DNA from: Paraflavisolibacter caeni
Lineage (GTDB): Bacteria > Bacteroidota > Bacteroidia > Chitinophagales > Chitinophagaceae
Reading direction: 5' to 3'
Assembly (NCBI RefSeq): GCF_025628885.1
Contig: NZ_JAOTIF010000001.1
Location: 940,587 to 1,004,586 of the forward strand
Length of the DNA: 64,000 nucleotides
Shown: in pieces, positions 35,143 to 44,325 of the stretch
Position numbering within the stretch: the first letter of the stretch is position 1
Layout: each line of letters starts with the position of its first letter
The notes under the pieces: generated by a model
The model's database searches: none
What the model was told of the DNA's origin: nothing
What the model saw: only the letters and a program-made list of their open reading frames with translations
Position numbers and translations under genes: made by a program

Positions 35143-35910
35143 ATGAAGTTCGGATACTCATCATTGATGCTTATTTTATTATTGCCGTTGTTCTTTTCAT
35201 GTGCTAATACACGTGAATCAATATATTTCGATATTAAGAAAGATTCAACAACCTTAATTCAATATCAAAATACAAGTCCTTTAATACAAAAAAATGATCT
35301 TTTAAGTATTACGGTGAGCAGCTTAAGCCAGGAAGCCTCACTGGTTTATAATGTATCGAATAATGTTTCCGGGACTGGTTCAGGTGCAGTTTTAGGAGGA
35401 TATCTGGTCAATAGTGAAGGTAATATACAATTTCCTGTCATTGGAAGTATTAAAGCAGAAGGTTTTACCAAAGAAGAATTACAAGTTAATATTACCCGTA
35501 AGCTTATCGAACAGAAATTGCTTTTGAATCCAATAGTAAGTATACGCAATCTTAATTTTAAGGTTACTGTACTTGGTGAAGTGGGAAAGCCTACTGTTAT
35601 CAATGTACCTACAGAAAAAATAAATTTACTGGAGGCAATCGGGTTTGCAGGTGATTTAACCTTGTATTCAAGTAGAAGCGATGTAATGGTGTTGCGAGAA
35701 GAAAATGGTGCCAGAACATTTAAAATAATTGATCTGACCAAGAATGACGTTTTTAGTTCCCCTTATTTCTATTTAAAGCCTAATGATGTTGTTTATGTAA
35801 AGCCAAATAAGACAAAGATTTCCAGTGTGAGCAATACAAGGTTATGGCTCCCCACCATATTTAGTGCTCTAACATTATTATCAGTGCTTTTTTATCGAGT
35901 ATCAAGGTAA
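35143..35910 (+). CDS. wza: Outer-membrane polysaccharide export lipoprotein (Wza family)
   Basis: A 255-residue lipoprotein: signal peptide ending in the lipobox LFFSC (Cys20), then a Poly_export domain (about 40-135: YQNTSPLIQKNDLLSITV, VNSEGNIQFPVIGSIKAEGFTKEEL) and an SLBB domain (about 137-225: FKVTVLGEVGKPTVINVPTEKINLLEAIGFAG split over 139-170). A C-terminal hydrophobic helix is at about 228-250. It forms the outer-membrane channel for capsule export together with Wzc, whose gene follows after 31 bp. The short form with a C-terminal helix is usual in Bacteroidota. First gene of the capsule operon. Confidence 0.92.
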   Translation: MKFGYSSLMLILLLPLFFSCANTRESIYFDIKKDSTTLIQYQNTSPLIQKNDLLSITVSSLSQEASLVYNVSNNVSGTGSGAVLGGYLVNSEGNIQFPVIGSIKAEGFTKEELQVNITRKLIEQKLLLNPIVSIRNLNFKVTVLGEVGKPTVINVPTEKINLLEAIGFAGDLTLYSSRSDVMVLREENGARTFKIIDLTKNDVFSSPYFYLKPNDVVYVKPNKTKISSVSNTRLWLPTIFSALTLLSVLFYRVSR

Positions 35911-35941
35911 TTCCAGTATAACAAGATAAAATTTATTTTTC

Positions 35942-38284
35942 ATGAGTGTTAAAAAAATAAAGACCGAAGAAAAGGAAGACAGTGTACTGAGCTTTCTCCT
36001 TTTCAGATTCGCACCTTACTGGCCTCTTTTTATTTTATTATTGTTATTATGTAGTATCGGTGCATGGTTTTATTTACGATTTTCAACTCCGCTATATGAA
36101 GCTTATGCTACCATATTAATCAAGGATGAGAAAAAAGGTGTTGATGACAACAGGATGCTAGAGTCATTGAATATTTATACTTCTTCAAAGATTGTTGAGA
36201 ATGAAATGGAGATTATTCGTTCCAGGACACTCATGAAAGAAGTGGTCAAAAATTTACACCTGTATGCTCCTGTGTCCGAAGAGGGGCGTTTTAATAAAAT
36301 TAATGCATACGAGACATCCCCTATAAAGATAGAAGTAAAAGAACCTGAGAATATAAAAATGTTTCAGCCGGATATCCCTATTTATTATGATCAAAAGAAA
36401 TCAACCGTTACTTTAGATAGGAAGAGCTATCCTGTTGGCAGTTGGGTCAATACACCATATGGTGATCTTAAATTTGTTCTTAATCCTTATGCGGATCCAG
36501 ATAACAATGAACACAAGCAGCTTTATTTTTCATTGTTCAGACCTGACAATGTGGCTTCCTTTTTGGCATCCAGGGTTGGTGTCCAACCAACTAATAAGAT
36601 CGCTACTGTATTGGGATTGTCATTCAGGGACGAATCGGCTTCCAGGGCAATTGATATATTAAACGAATTAATAGAGGTTTATTCGATCAACTCTGTTAAG
36701 GAAAAGAACCTGATGGCAGCAAATACACTTACTTTCATCGATGAGCGTTTGCGCTATGTTATTAATGACCTGGATTCTATTGAACGTTCCATACAGCATT
36801 ATAAAACAAAGGAGGGGATTGTAAACTTAAGCGAGCAAAGCAAAAACTTTCTTCTAAATGTAAGTGATAATGACCGGCAAGTTAGTAATATCAATATGCA
36901 GATTGCAGTGTTGGACCAAGTTGAGCGGTATGTGGTATCCAAGAATAATGATGTTGGTATCGTGCCATCTGCGTTGGGTTTGAATGACCAATTATTGTCA
37001 CAGTTATTGCAAAAATTGTACGATGCAGAATTGGAATATGATAAGCTGAAGAAAACAATGGCTGAAAACAGTCCACAGGTTGTTGCTGTGGCCAGTGAAA
37101 TAGAGCGCATCAGGCCTACTATTTTAGAAAATGTCCGCAATCAAAGAACGAGCTTATTCGCAAGCAAAAAAAATGTATCAGAAACCAGTGGTGCTTATAA
37201 TTCTTATCTAAAAACTATCCCGCAAAAGGAAAGAGAATTATTAGAAATCAGCCGTCAGCAATCCATTAAAAATAATGTTTACTCTTTCCTATTAGAAAAA
37301 CGTGAAGAGACAGCTTTGGCTTCATCTTCCACACTTGCTGATAGCAAATTAATTGATCCTGCTCTTTCCAATTACTCACCAGTAAGTCCTCAAAATAGCA
37401 CCGCATACCTAAGTGCTTTCGCACTTTCATTTATTATAGGTATTGCTTTGGTTTGTTTCAAAGAATTATTCACAGGGAAAATATTATTCCGTTCGGATAT
37501 TGAGAAATACACCAGGATTCCTATTGCTGCTGAAATTACGAATGTAAAGAATAATAAAAGTGAATTAGTCGTAAACAGACCTGATAAAATATTTTTAACT
37601 GAGCAGTTTCAGCATTTACGAGCTGCCATTGGTTTGCATGGAAGGGTGGTCTCCAAGCAAAAAGTACTTATTACCTCCAGTATTGCAGGTGAGGGCAAGA
37701 GTTTTGTAGCTGCTAACTTAGCATTAAGTCTTTCCTCATCTGGTAAAAAGGTGTTGCTAATCGATGCGGATTTGAGAGGTCCAAAGACTACATCTATCTT
37801 CAATATGGAAGATAGAGAAGGACTCGTCGAATTTCTTGAGGGAAATGTAGGTGTTGAGGACATTATCAGATATAGTGACAATAATAACTTATATGTGATA
37901 CCTGCCGGGGGTGATTGTAACAATCCAACTGAGATTCTTTTGAATGGAAAACTCAATGAATTGTTTACATATATCGAAGAGTTATTTGATTATATTTTAG
38001 TAGATACCTCTCCGGTTGATCCTGTGACAGATGCATATGTGCTTTCTTGTTATTGTGATAAGACCCTTTTTGTTATACGTCATGGATATACGCCTAAGAC
38101 CATGGTGCAAATATTGGATGAGAGTAATAAAGTAACAGCATTAAGTAATCCATTTATTGTATTTAATGGGATTAAGAAAAGAGGTTTCATCAAAGGTAGC
38201 TATGGATTCGGTTACGGATTTGGATATGAATATGTATATAAGAACCGAAATGGTGTTAAAAACAGAAAGGTTTCAATCAGTTAA
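35942..38284 (+). CDS. wzc: Polysaccharide co-polymerase / tyrosine autokinase (Wzc family)
   Basis: A 780-residue inner-membrane protein. It has a Wzz-type N-terminal region with transmembrane helices at about 28-50 and 490-510, and long periplasmic coiled coils in between. The cytoplasmic BY-kinase domain is at about 545-750: Walker A IAGEGKS with Lys586, Walker A' LLIDADLRGP, and Walker B ILVDTSP. The C-terminus has a tyrosine cluster in a Gly-Tyr-Phe repeat (YGFGYGFGYEYVY, about residues 754-766), the autophosphorylation tail. It controls chain length and export in Wzy-dependent systems by phosphorylation cycling with the Wza channel. No separate phosphatase gene is nearby. Confidence 0.93.
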   Translation: MSVKKIKTEEKEDSVLSFLLFRFAPYWPLFILLLLLCSIGAWFYLRFSTPLYEAYATILIKDEKKGVDDNRMLESLNIYTSSKIVENEMEIIRSRTLMKEVVKNLHLYAPVSEEGRFNKINAYETSPIKIEVKEPENIKMFQPDIPIYYDQKKSTVTLDRKSYPVGSWVNTPYGDLKFVLNPYADPDNNEHKQLYFSLFRPDNVASFLASRVGVQPTNKIATVLGLSFRDESASRAIDILNELIEVYSINSVKEKNLMAANTLTFIDERLRYVINDLDSIERSIQHYKTKEGIVNLSEQSKNFLLNVSDNDRQVSNINMQIAVLDQVERYVVSKNNDVGIVPSALGLNDQLLSQLLQKLYDAELEYDKLKKTMAENSPQVVAVASEIERIRPTILENVRNQRTSLFASKKNVSETSGAYNSYLKTIPQKERELLEISRQQSIKNNVYSFLLEKREETALASSSTLADSKLIDPALSNYSPVSPQNSTAYLSAFALSFIIGIALVCFKELFTGKILFRSDIEKYTRIPIAAEITNVKNNKSELVVNRPDKIFLTEQFQHLRAAIGLHGRVVSKQKVLITSSIAGEGKSFVAANLALSLSSSGKKVLLIDADLRGPKTTSIFNMEDREGLVEFLEGNVGVEDIIRYSDNNNLYVIPAGGDCNNPTEILLNGKLNELFTYIEELFDYILVDTSPVDPVTDAYVLSCYCDKTLFVIRHGYTPKTMVQILDESNKVTALSNPFIVFNGIKKRGFIKGSYGFGYGFGYEYVYKNRNGVKNRKVSIS

Positions 38285-38404
38285 AGGACTTTTTTGGTAT
38301 TGTAAGAAAGAAAAACTTGCATTCTACTGATCATCAGTGATGGTAGAAATTGCATTGTAAAATAGGATGAGTGCCAATATGGAAATGTATAAAATAATAA
38401 ATGT

Positions 38405-38959
38405 ATGGGTAAAATGAATTGGTATTTAATTTATACACGGCCTAATTGGGAAAATAAGGTTGTTGATCATCTGCAAAGAAAGGGGATTGAGAATTATTGT
38501 CCTTATAATAGAGATTTGAATGAGGCCGGCAATAGAAGAAAGGTAACTTATAAGCCCCTGTTTACATCATTTGTTTTTGTTCGGGTAAATGCCTTACTTC
38601 TTACGGAATTGAAAAAGATTGATGGGATTGTCAGCCTTGTATTCTGGCTAGATAAGCCTGCTGTGATTAGAGATATTGAAATTGAAATGATGAGGCGTTT
38701 TTTAAATGAGCATATAAATGTGCAACTTGAAAAGAATATTGTCAATATAAATGGAATGGTAAAGATCACAAATGGTGATTTGTGTGAAGAGGAGGGTGAC
38801 ATCAGCATTAGTTCAAAAAGGGTAAAGTTGGTATTGCCTTCGTTGGGTTACTCATTGGTAGCTGAAGTGAGTAATACAAATGTGGAATTAATTGTACAAG
38901 CTGATTTATTGCGCTATAATTCTACACCAAAGGAGGACACTGTGGATTATGGCTTGTAA
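38405..38959 (+). CDS. NusG-like transcription antiterminator, UpxY type
   Basis: A 184-residue protein with a NusG N-terminal domain (residues 4-105: NWYLIYTRPNWENKVVDHL, NYCPYN, YKPLFTSFVFVRV) and a small C-terminal KOW-like domain (about 118-175: IVNINGMVKITNGDL). Specialised NusG paralogs of this form (UpxY in Bacteroides capsule loci, RfaH-like) ride on RNA polymerase and prevent early termination in long polysaccharide operons. Here it is third in the operon, after wza and wzc, instead of first. It probably enables transcription of the following long gene run to wecB. The first Met or the ATG at 38414 could be used. Confidence 0.88.
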   Translation: MGKMNWYLIYTRPNWENKVVDHLQRKGIENYCPYNRDLNEAGNRRKVTYKPLFTSFVFVRVNALLLTELKKIDGIVSLVFWLDKPAVIRDIEIEMMRRFLNEHINVQLEKNIVNINGMVKITNGDLCEEEGDISISSKRVKLVLPSLGYSLVAEVSNTNVELIVQADLLRYNSTPKEDTVDYGL

Positions 38960-39067
38960 TTAAGTTTTGTATTTCTTATAATTCAAAAATAAAATTTCAA
39001 TCTATATCTACGACTTTTTCAAGTCTAATGAAAAACCATCAATTATTTGTTGATTTAAGGTGGTGAT

Positions 39068-40858
39068 ATGATTTCAAAATACGGAAATAATCTTTTACAA
39101 TATTTTAGATATTACTATAGTATAGTTGGTAATAAACTGCTCTTTTCAATTTGCTTAAGTATCATTGTTAGTGCTCTGGATGGTTTAGGACTCGCCATGT
39201 TTATGCCCTTTTTACAGTCGGTTGCCAATGAAGGGAAAGCGGCCAATGATTCGATGGGGAATTTACATTATGTAATTGATGCAATTAAAGGAATAGGATT
39301 TCCATTGACGCTGGGATCTATATTAGCGACTATGGTTATCCTGTTTTCATTTAAAGGTTTTATGAGATATGTGGAAGTAAATTATACTGCTGGTGTAGTT
39401 TACTTTTTCATGAAAAAGTTACGTCACAAACTTGTTAACAAGCTACAAAATATTAGTTATAGAGGATTTACAAAATTAGAAGCAGGGATCATTCAAAACA
39501 ACTTCATTGCTGAAGTTCAAAAGATGTCCCAGGCAGTCAGAAGCTATTTGTTATACTGCCAGGCTATGGTAATGCTTATTACCTATGTTTCATTTTCATT
39601 ACTCGCTAATTTTCAGTTTGCTCTATTATTGGCAGTAAGCGCCGGACTGACCAATCTACTTTACAGCCGCATTTATAAAAAATTGCAGGAAACATCATAC
39701 AAGATCTCCGAGAATGGAAACAATTTTAATGCTTACATGATCCAGGCTGTGCATTACTTCAAGTATTTAAAGGCTACTAATTACCTCGGTACTTATTCTG
39801 TTAAGTTAAAGGAGGTTATTGATAATACGGAAGCTCTGAGTAAAAAAATTGCCCGATATAATTCTATTACCATGGGCCTCAAGGAGCCTATGATCATCTT
39901 AATTGTGGTTATTGTCGTTTACATCCAGGCTACCTGGCTGGGTGGTAACTTAGGCTCAATTATTTTAAGTCTTATTTTATTCTATAGGGCTCTTAACTTT
40001 TTAGTAGTTCTACAACAGTATTGGCAAAACTTTATTCAGAACACAGGTTCAATACGTAGCATTACTAAAATAGAGAAGGCAATGAGTAAAATGGTGGAAT
40101 TCCAGGGCGCGAAGGAGTTTGATACCTTAAGAAAAGAAATTGCAGTAGTAGATGTGAGTTTAACATATGGCAAGAATACAGTTTTACAAAAGACAAATAT
40201 AATTATACCTCAAAAGCAAACAGTTGCATTTGTTGGTGAGAGTGGTTCCGGTAAAACTTCACTGGCTAATATTATTATGGGACTAATCAATCCGGATAAA
40301 GGGACTGTGTTATTGGATGGTATTTCATTAACAGAATATAATTTGGATAGCTATAGAAAAAGAATCGGCTATATCTCCCAAGATCCGGTGATTTTTAATG
40401 ACAGTATTTTCAATAATGTTACATTTTGGGCAGAGCCTACACCTGCCAACATGAAGCGTTTTTGGGAAGTTATTGATTTGGTTTCGCTGAAAGAGTTTGT
40501 TGAGAGCCAGGAGCAAAAAGAGTTGACCAAGTTAGGGGATCATGGATTGTTAATTTCAGGAGGCCAAAAACAAAGAATTTCTATAGCCAGGGAAATGTTT
40601 AAAAATGTTGAAATCTTAGTTTTAGATGAAGCTACTTCTGCTTTAGATTCTGAAACAGAATTGATGATACAGGAGAATATTGAAAAGTTACATGGACATT
40701 ATACTATGTTGGTAATTGCACATAGATTATCTACTATAAAAAATGTTGACAAAATTTATTTGCTTGATAAGGGTAATGTAGTGATTTCTGGAGATTTTGA
40801 AAATATGGTTCAGAATTCTGACAAGTTCAAGCGAATGGTTGCTTTACAAGGATTATAA
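39068..40858 (+). CDS. ABC exporter with fused membrane and ATPase domains (MsbA/PglK-like), candidate lipid-linked oligosaccharide flippase
   Basis: A 596-residue half-transporter: about six transmembrane helices within residues 20-320, then an ATPase domain with Walker A GESGSGKT (390-397), Q-loop SQDPVIF, signature LLISGGQKQR, Walker B ILVLDEATSALD, and the switch His in IAHRLST. The layout matches MsbA and PglK, which flip lipid A or undecaprenyl-linked oligosaccharides. As no Wzx-type flippase is present in this locus, and it lies between the antiterminator and the glycosyltransferases, the simplest reading is that it flips the repeat unit for Wzy polymerisation. That is inference. Export of a lipid or peptide remains possible. 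Confidence 0.85.
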   Translation: MISKYGNNLLQYFRYYYSIVGNKLLFSICLSIIVSALDGLGLAMFMPFLQSVANEGKAANDSMGNLHYVIDAIKGIGFPLTLGSILATMVILFSFKGFMRYVEVNYTAGVVYFFMKKLRHKLVNKLQNISYRGFTKLEAGIIQNNFIAEVQKMSQAVRSYLLYCQAMVMLITYVSFSLLANFQFALLLAVSAGLTNLLYSRIYKKLQETSYKISENGNNFNAYMIQAVHYFKYLKATNYLGTYSVKLKEVIDNTEALSKKIARYNSITMGLKEPMIILIVVIVVYIQATWLGGNLGSIILSLILFYRALNFLVVLQQYWQNFIQNTGSIRSITKIEKAMSKMVEFQGAKEFDTLRKEIAVVDVSLTYGKNTVLQKTNIIIPQKQTVAFVGESGSGKTSLANIIMGLINPDKGTVLLDGISLTEYNLDSYRKRIGYISQDPVIFNDSIFNNVTFWAEPTPANMKRFWEVIDLVSLKEFVESQEQKELTKLGDHGLLISGGQKQRISIAREMFKNVEILVLDEATSALDSETELMIQENIEKLHGHYTMLVIAHRLSTIKNVDKIYLLDKGNVVISGDFENMVQNSDKFKRMVALQGL

Positions 40859-40897
40859 GTTAATAGTTATTCATGTTGCATCACTAATGAATTGATT

Positions 40898-41827
40898 ATG
40901 ATTTCTGTAGTTATTCCATGTTATAATAGTGAAGAGTTTATTGGCAGGGCTATTGAAAGTGTATTGAATCAAACTTATCAGGACTTTGAGGTAATTTTGG
41001 TAGATAACGGATCATCTGATCAAACATTAAACATACTTTATAGCTATAGAAATAAGTACCCGGACTTCATTCAGGTTTTGCAGGAGCCAAGGAAGGGTGG
41101 TGCTGCTGCCCGGAACAAAGGGCTGAAGGAAGCAAAAGGTGAATGGATACAGTTTCTGGACTCTGATGATGAATTATTGCCGGGAAAGTTTGATGAGCAG
41201 TTAAAAATAGCCCGGAAAAATAACGCAGATTTAGTTCTAAGCACCTTTTATAAGTACTATACAAGTGGAGGCGTTCAGAAGGTTATCATCCAGTTTCTTG
41301 AAACTAAGAATGTTTGGGTTGGATTGATTATGTCAAATCTCGGTCGGACGAGTAGTAACTTATGGAAGAGAGATAAGTTATTGCAGGTTAATGGATGGGA
41401 TGAAAGCAAAACTTCATCGCAGGAGTACAACCTTCTTTTCAGCATTTTAAAATTGAATGCGAAAGTTAGCTTTTGCACCATTCCGCTCACCAATATATAC
41501 ATTCAAAATAATTCAATACACAAAAGTGCAAATAAAAAGAGAAGCTTTGAAATAGCAAATAACTATATTAATTTAAGATTGGAAATCAAGAAATATTTGA
41601 TTAGCCAAAACAGGTTCAATGAGGAGTTTAACAGGGCTGTCAATATCAGTATTTATGAACATCTTCAGACATACCGGGAAATTATTCCAGAATTTGTAAC
41701 GATAACAATAGATGAGCTTAAGCTGAATCTGCCATTTTCCTTTTACCTCAAGAAGAGTCTGCGACGAACAAGGAATTATATAAATGACTATGCGAAAATT
41801 CTGACAGGTCAAATTAAGGGAGTATAA
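40898..41827 (+). CDS. Glycosyltransferase family 2
   Basis: A 309-residue GT-A enzyme: ISVVIPCYNSEEF at the start, VDNGSSDQT (nucleotide binding), AARNKGLKEAKGEWIQFLDSDD with the DxD metal motif near residue 90, and a later WDESKTSSQEYNL segment in the place of the usual acceptor-side ED motif. It transfers one sugar of the repeat unit on the cytoplasmic face of the membrane. The sugar is not predictable. I chose the ATG at 40898 over a TTG 6 bp upstream. It follows the ABC flippase-like gene by 39 bp. Confidence 0.85.
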   Translation: MISVVIPCYNSEEFIGRAIESVLNQTYQDFEVILVDNGSSDQTLNILYSYRNKYPDFIQVLQEPRKGGAAARNKGLKEAKGEWIQFLDSDDELLPGKFDEQLKIARKNNADLVLSTFYKYYTSGGVQKVIIQFLETKNVWVGLIMSNLGRTSSNLWKRDKLLQVNGWDESKTSSQEYNLLFSILKLNAKVSFCTIPLTNIYIQNNSIHKSANKKRSFEIANNYINLRLEIKKYLISQNRFNEEFNRAVNISIYEHLQTYREIIPEFVTITIDELKLNLPFSFYLKKSLRRTRNYINDYAKILTGQIKGV

Positions 41828-41898
41828 AAGGATTTATTAAAAATCCAATAATAATGAGTCTTAGAGTAAGTAATTAAGTTTTCAATTTTTATGAAACG

Positions 41899-42786
41899 AT
41901 GGATATAGGCTTTAAATATGTTTCTATAATTATTCCGACTTATAGAGAGTGGCACCTTTTGGTAAAGTGTATTCATGCATTAAATGCGCAATCTTATCCA
42001 AGTGAAAGCTTTGAAGTGATTATAGTAAACAATGACCCGAATGATGCTATTCCAAAGGATTTGGTTTTGCCTCAAAATTTTAAAATTATTGATGAAAGTA
42101 AACCCGGTTCTTATGCAGCAAGAAACACTGCTTTGAAGATGGCAAAAGGTGAAATTATTGGTTTTACAGATTCTGATTGTATAGTTGATAAAAACTGGAT
42201 CAAAAATGCGGTTGATTATTTGCAAGAAAATGCAAACTGTGATAGAGTGGCAGGAAGTATTCAAATTATACAGAAATCGGCAAAGCCTACTGTTATAGAA
42301 AAATATAATCAATTATATGCATTTCCGCAAAAATGGCTAATTGAAAATGGAGGAGGAAGTGTGACAGCGAATTTATTTGTACATAAATATGTATTTGACA
42401 AGATAGGAGGTTTTGATGAAAGCCTGATGTCAATGGGGGATAAATTCTGGGGTATGAAGGCGCAAAAGGCAGGCTTTAATATTCATTTTGTAGAAAATGT
42501 CATTGTTCATCATCCTGCAAGGAATTTAGCAGAACTTATCAAAAAAGAAAAACGGCATGGAGGTGCCGTGCAAAAGGACCCAAAGAAGAAACGGCTAAAG
42601 CTTTTCATTGATTTCGCTTATCAGTTTCGTCCCCGGGTATCGGGCATGAGATTTATGTTAGGTAAGAGAGTAGGAGTTAGAATCATTGACCGTGTAACCA
42701 TTCCATTTTTGAGGCATTATTTATTATTGGTTCGTTCTTATGAAGCGCTCAGGGTACAGCTAGGAAAGGCACCTAACCGGACTTAA
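41899..42786 (+). CDS. Glycosyltransferase family 2
   Basis: A 295-residue GT-A enzyme with SIIIPTYREWHLL, FEVIIVNNDPND, the GSYAARNTALKMAKGEIIGFTDSDC block containing the metal-binding DSD near residue 93, and GGFDESLMSMGDKFWGMKAQKAGF as the acceptor-side region. This arrangement resembles GT2 enzymes of exopolysaccharide clusters. The C-terminal 70 residues are basic, suggesting membrane association. Substrate unknown. It is followed after 68 bp by the CDP-ribitol synthase gene. Confidence 0.83.
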   Translation: MDIGFKYVSIIIPTYREWHLLVKCIHALNAQSYPSESFEVIIVNNDPNDAIPKDLVLPQNFKIIDESKPGSYAARNTALKMAKGEIIGFTDSDCIVDKNWIKNAVDYLQENANCDRVAGSIQIIQKSAKPTVIEKYNQLYAFPQKWLIENGGGSVTANLFVHKYVFDKIGGFDESLMSMGDKFWGMKAQKAGFNIHFVENVIVHHPARNLAELIKKEKRHGGAVQKDPKKKRLKLFIDFAYQFRPRVSGMRFMLGKRVGVRIIDRVTIPFLRHYLLLVRSYEALRVQLGKAPNRT

Positions 42787-42854
42787 AGATAAGTGGTCAT
42801 TATATTTTACTGATATTGGTTTGTTTACTTTAATCATACAAATAGAAATTTGCA

Positions 42855-44300
42855 ATGGGGAAAAAAAATGTTGCGGTTATACTGGCGGCAGGGAATGGAG
42901 AGCGAAGTGGATTTGAAATTCCGAAACAAATGATGAAGTTAGCCGGAAAGCCGATTGTGGAGCATACAATAACAATTTTTCAGAATTGTTCAAGCATTGA
43001 TGAAATTATTGTTGTTTCTAGTGCTAATTGTATTGAAAGAATTGAAGAAATTGTTTCCAGTCGTGCTTTTAGCAAGGTGAAAAAGGTGATCAAGGGCGGG
43101 CAGGAAAGATATGAATCTTCGGTAGCTGCTATTAATGCATCTGAACCAGTTTCTGATCAGGAAGATGTCAATCTGATTTTTCATGATGCCGTCAGGCCTC
43201 TGGTTAGTGACAGGATCATACTAGATGTTATTCAATCATTAGATTATTATAATGCTGTCGATGTTGTAGTTGCTACTACAGATACTATTATTTCAGCGGA
43301 TCCGATTACAAATACAATAGAATCTGTTCCTGTAAGGCAAAGGCTTCGTAATGGCCAAACACCACAAGGATTTAAGTGGAAGACGATAAAGACTGCATAT
43401 GAGCTGGCGTTTAAAGATCCAGATTTCAAAACAACGGACGATTGTGGGGTTGTACTGAAGTATCTGCCTGACGAGAAGATCTTCCTCGTTAATGGTGAGC
43501 ATAACAATATTAAATTAACGTATAAAGAGGATTTGCAGATAATTGATAAGTTATTGCAACTCAATACCAAAAAGACAATTTGCAATAACCTGACATCTCA
43601 TAGCCTGGCACAATTAAAAGGGAAAGTGATTGTTATTTTGGGCGGAACAAGCGGCATTGGTGCGGAAATGGCTGCAATTGCTGAAGCTTACCAGGCCAAG
43701 GTGGTAGTTGCTAGTCGTCGTACAGGCTTAGATGTTACCAATCTTAATTTGCTGCAGAATGAATTTAAAGCTATTCATGAACGGTATGGGAGAATCGATT
43801 ACGTAGTGAACACTGCAGGTATTCTGGTGAAACAGCCTCTGGTATTAATGGAGTACAAGGATATTGTAGAGGCTATTCAAATAAATTATTTAGGGGCAGT
43901 GCATGTTGCCTTGGCTGCATACGAATATTTAAAGGAAAGCAGAGGGCATATGCTCAATTTTACTTCCAGTTCATATACTTATGGGCGGGCATATTATAGT
44001 TTGTATAGTTCGTCAAAAGCAGCCATAGTGAACCTGACTCAGGCGTTGGCTGAAGAGTGGCATACTCAGTTTATCAGGATCAATTGCATCAATCCTGAGC
44101 GAACAAATACCCCAATGAGGCGTAAAGCCTTTGGTATTGAGCCTTTGGATTCTCTATTATCAGCGAGAAGCGTAGCATTACTTTCCTTGGGTGTTCTCCT
44201 GGATGATTCAACAGGTCAGGTATTAGATATCACAAGCCAGTATGTAAAAAAGGCAATTAATAATGGAGCTCTAACAGAAGAAACGATAATGTTTAAATGA
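42855..44300 (+). CDS. Bifunctional CDP-ribitol synthase: ribitol-5-phosphate cytidylyltransferase fused to ribulose-5-phosphate reductase
   Basis: A 481-residue fusion. Residues 1-235 are an IspD/TarI-type cytidylyltransferase (VILAAGNGERSGFEIPKQ, FHDAVRPLVSDR, RNGQTPQGFKWKT). Residues 252-480 are a short-chain dehydrogenase with GGTSGIG at 263-269, NTAGIL, a serine in TSSSYTYG, and catalytic Tyr384-xxx-Lys388. This order matches Bcs1/Acs1 of Haemophilus influenzae capsule loci. That enzyme reduces ribulose 5-phosphate with NADPH and couples the product to CTP, giving CDP-ribitol. It is therefore not the isoprenoid IspD. LicD follows after 25 bp; LicD-fold enzymes can transfer ribitol phosphate from CDP-ribitol. 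It points to ribitol phosphate in the polymer. Confidence 0.85.
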   Translation: MGKKNVAVILAAGNGERSGFEIPKQMMKLAGKPIVEHTITIFQNCSSIDEIIVVSSANCIERIEEIVSSRAFSKVKKVIKGGQERYESSVAAINASEPVSDQEDVNLIFHDAVRPLVSDRIILDVIQSLDYYNAVDVVVATTDTIISADPITNTIESVPVRQRLRNGQTPQGFKWKTIKTAYELAFKDPDFKTTDDCGVVLKYLPDEKIFLVNGEHNNIKLTYKEDLQIIDKLLQLNTKKTICNNLTSHSLAQLKGKVIVILGGTSGIGAEMAAIAEAYQAKVVVASRRTGLDVTNLNLLQNEFKAIHERYGRIDYVVNTAGILVKQPLVLMEYKDIVEAIQINYLGAVHVALAAYEYLKESRGHMLNFTSSSYTYGRAYYSLYSSSKAAIVNLTQALAEEWHTQFIRINCINPERTNTPMRRKAFGIEPLDSLLSARSVALLSLGVLLDDSTGQVLDITSQYVKKAINNGALTEETIMFK

Positions 44301-44325
44301 ACCTAATGTTTAATTAACTTAGCAC

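Noticed and set aside
39068..40858. MsbA proper (lipid A exporter)
   Set aside because: Position inside the capsule operon and the lack of Wzx favour an oligosaccharide flippase; lipid A genes are not nearby.
42855..43560. Isoprenoid pathway ispD
   Set aside because: The domain is fused to a reductase and sits in a capsule locus, which fits ribitol-5-phosphate cytidylyltransferase.
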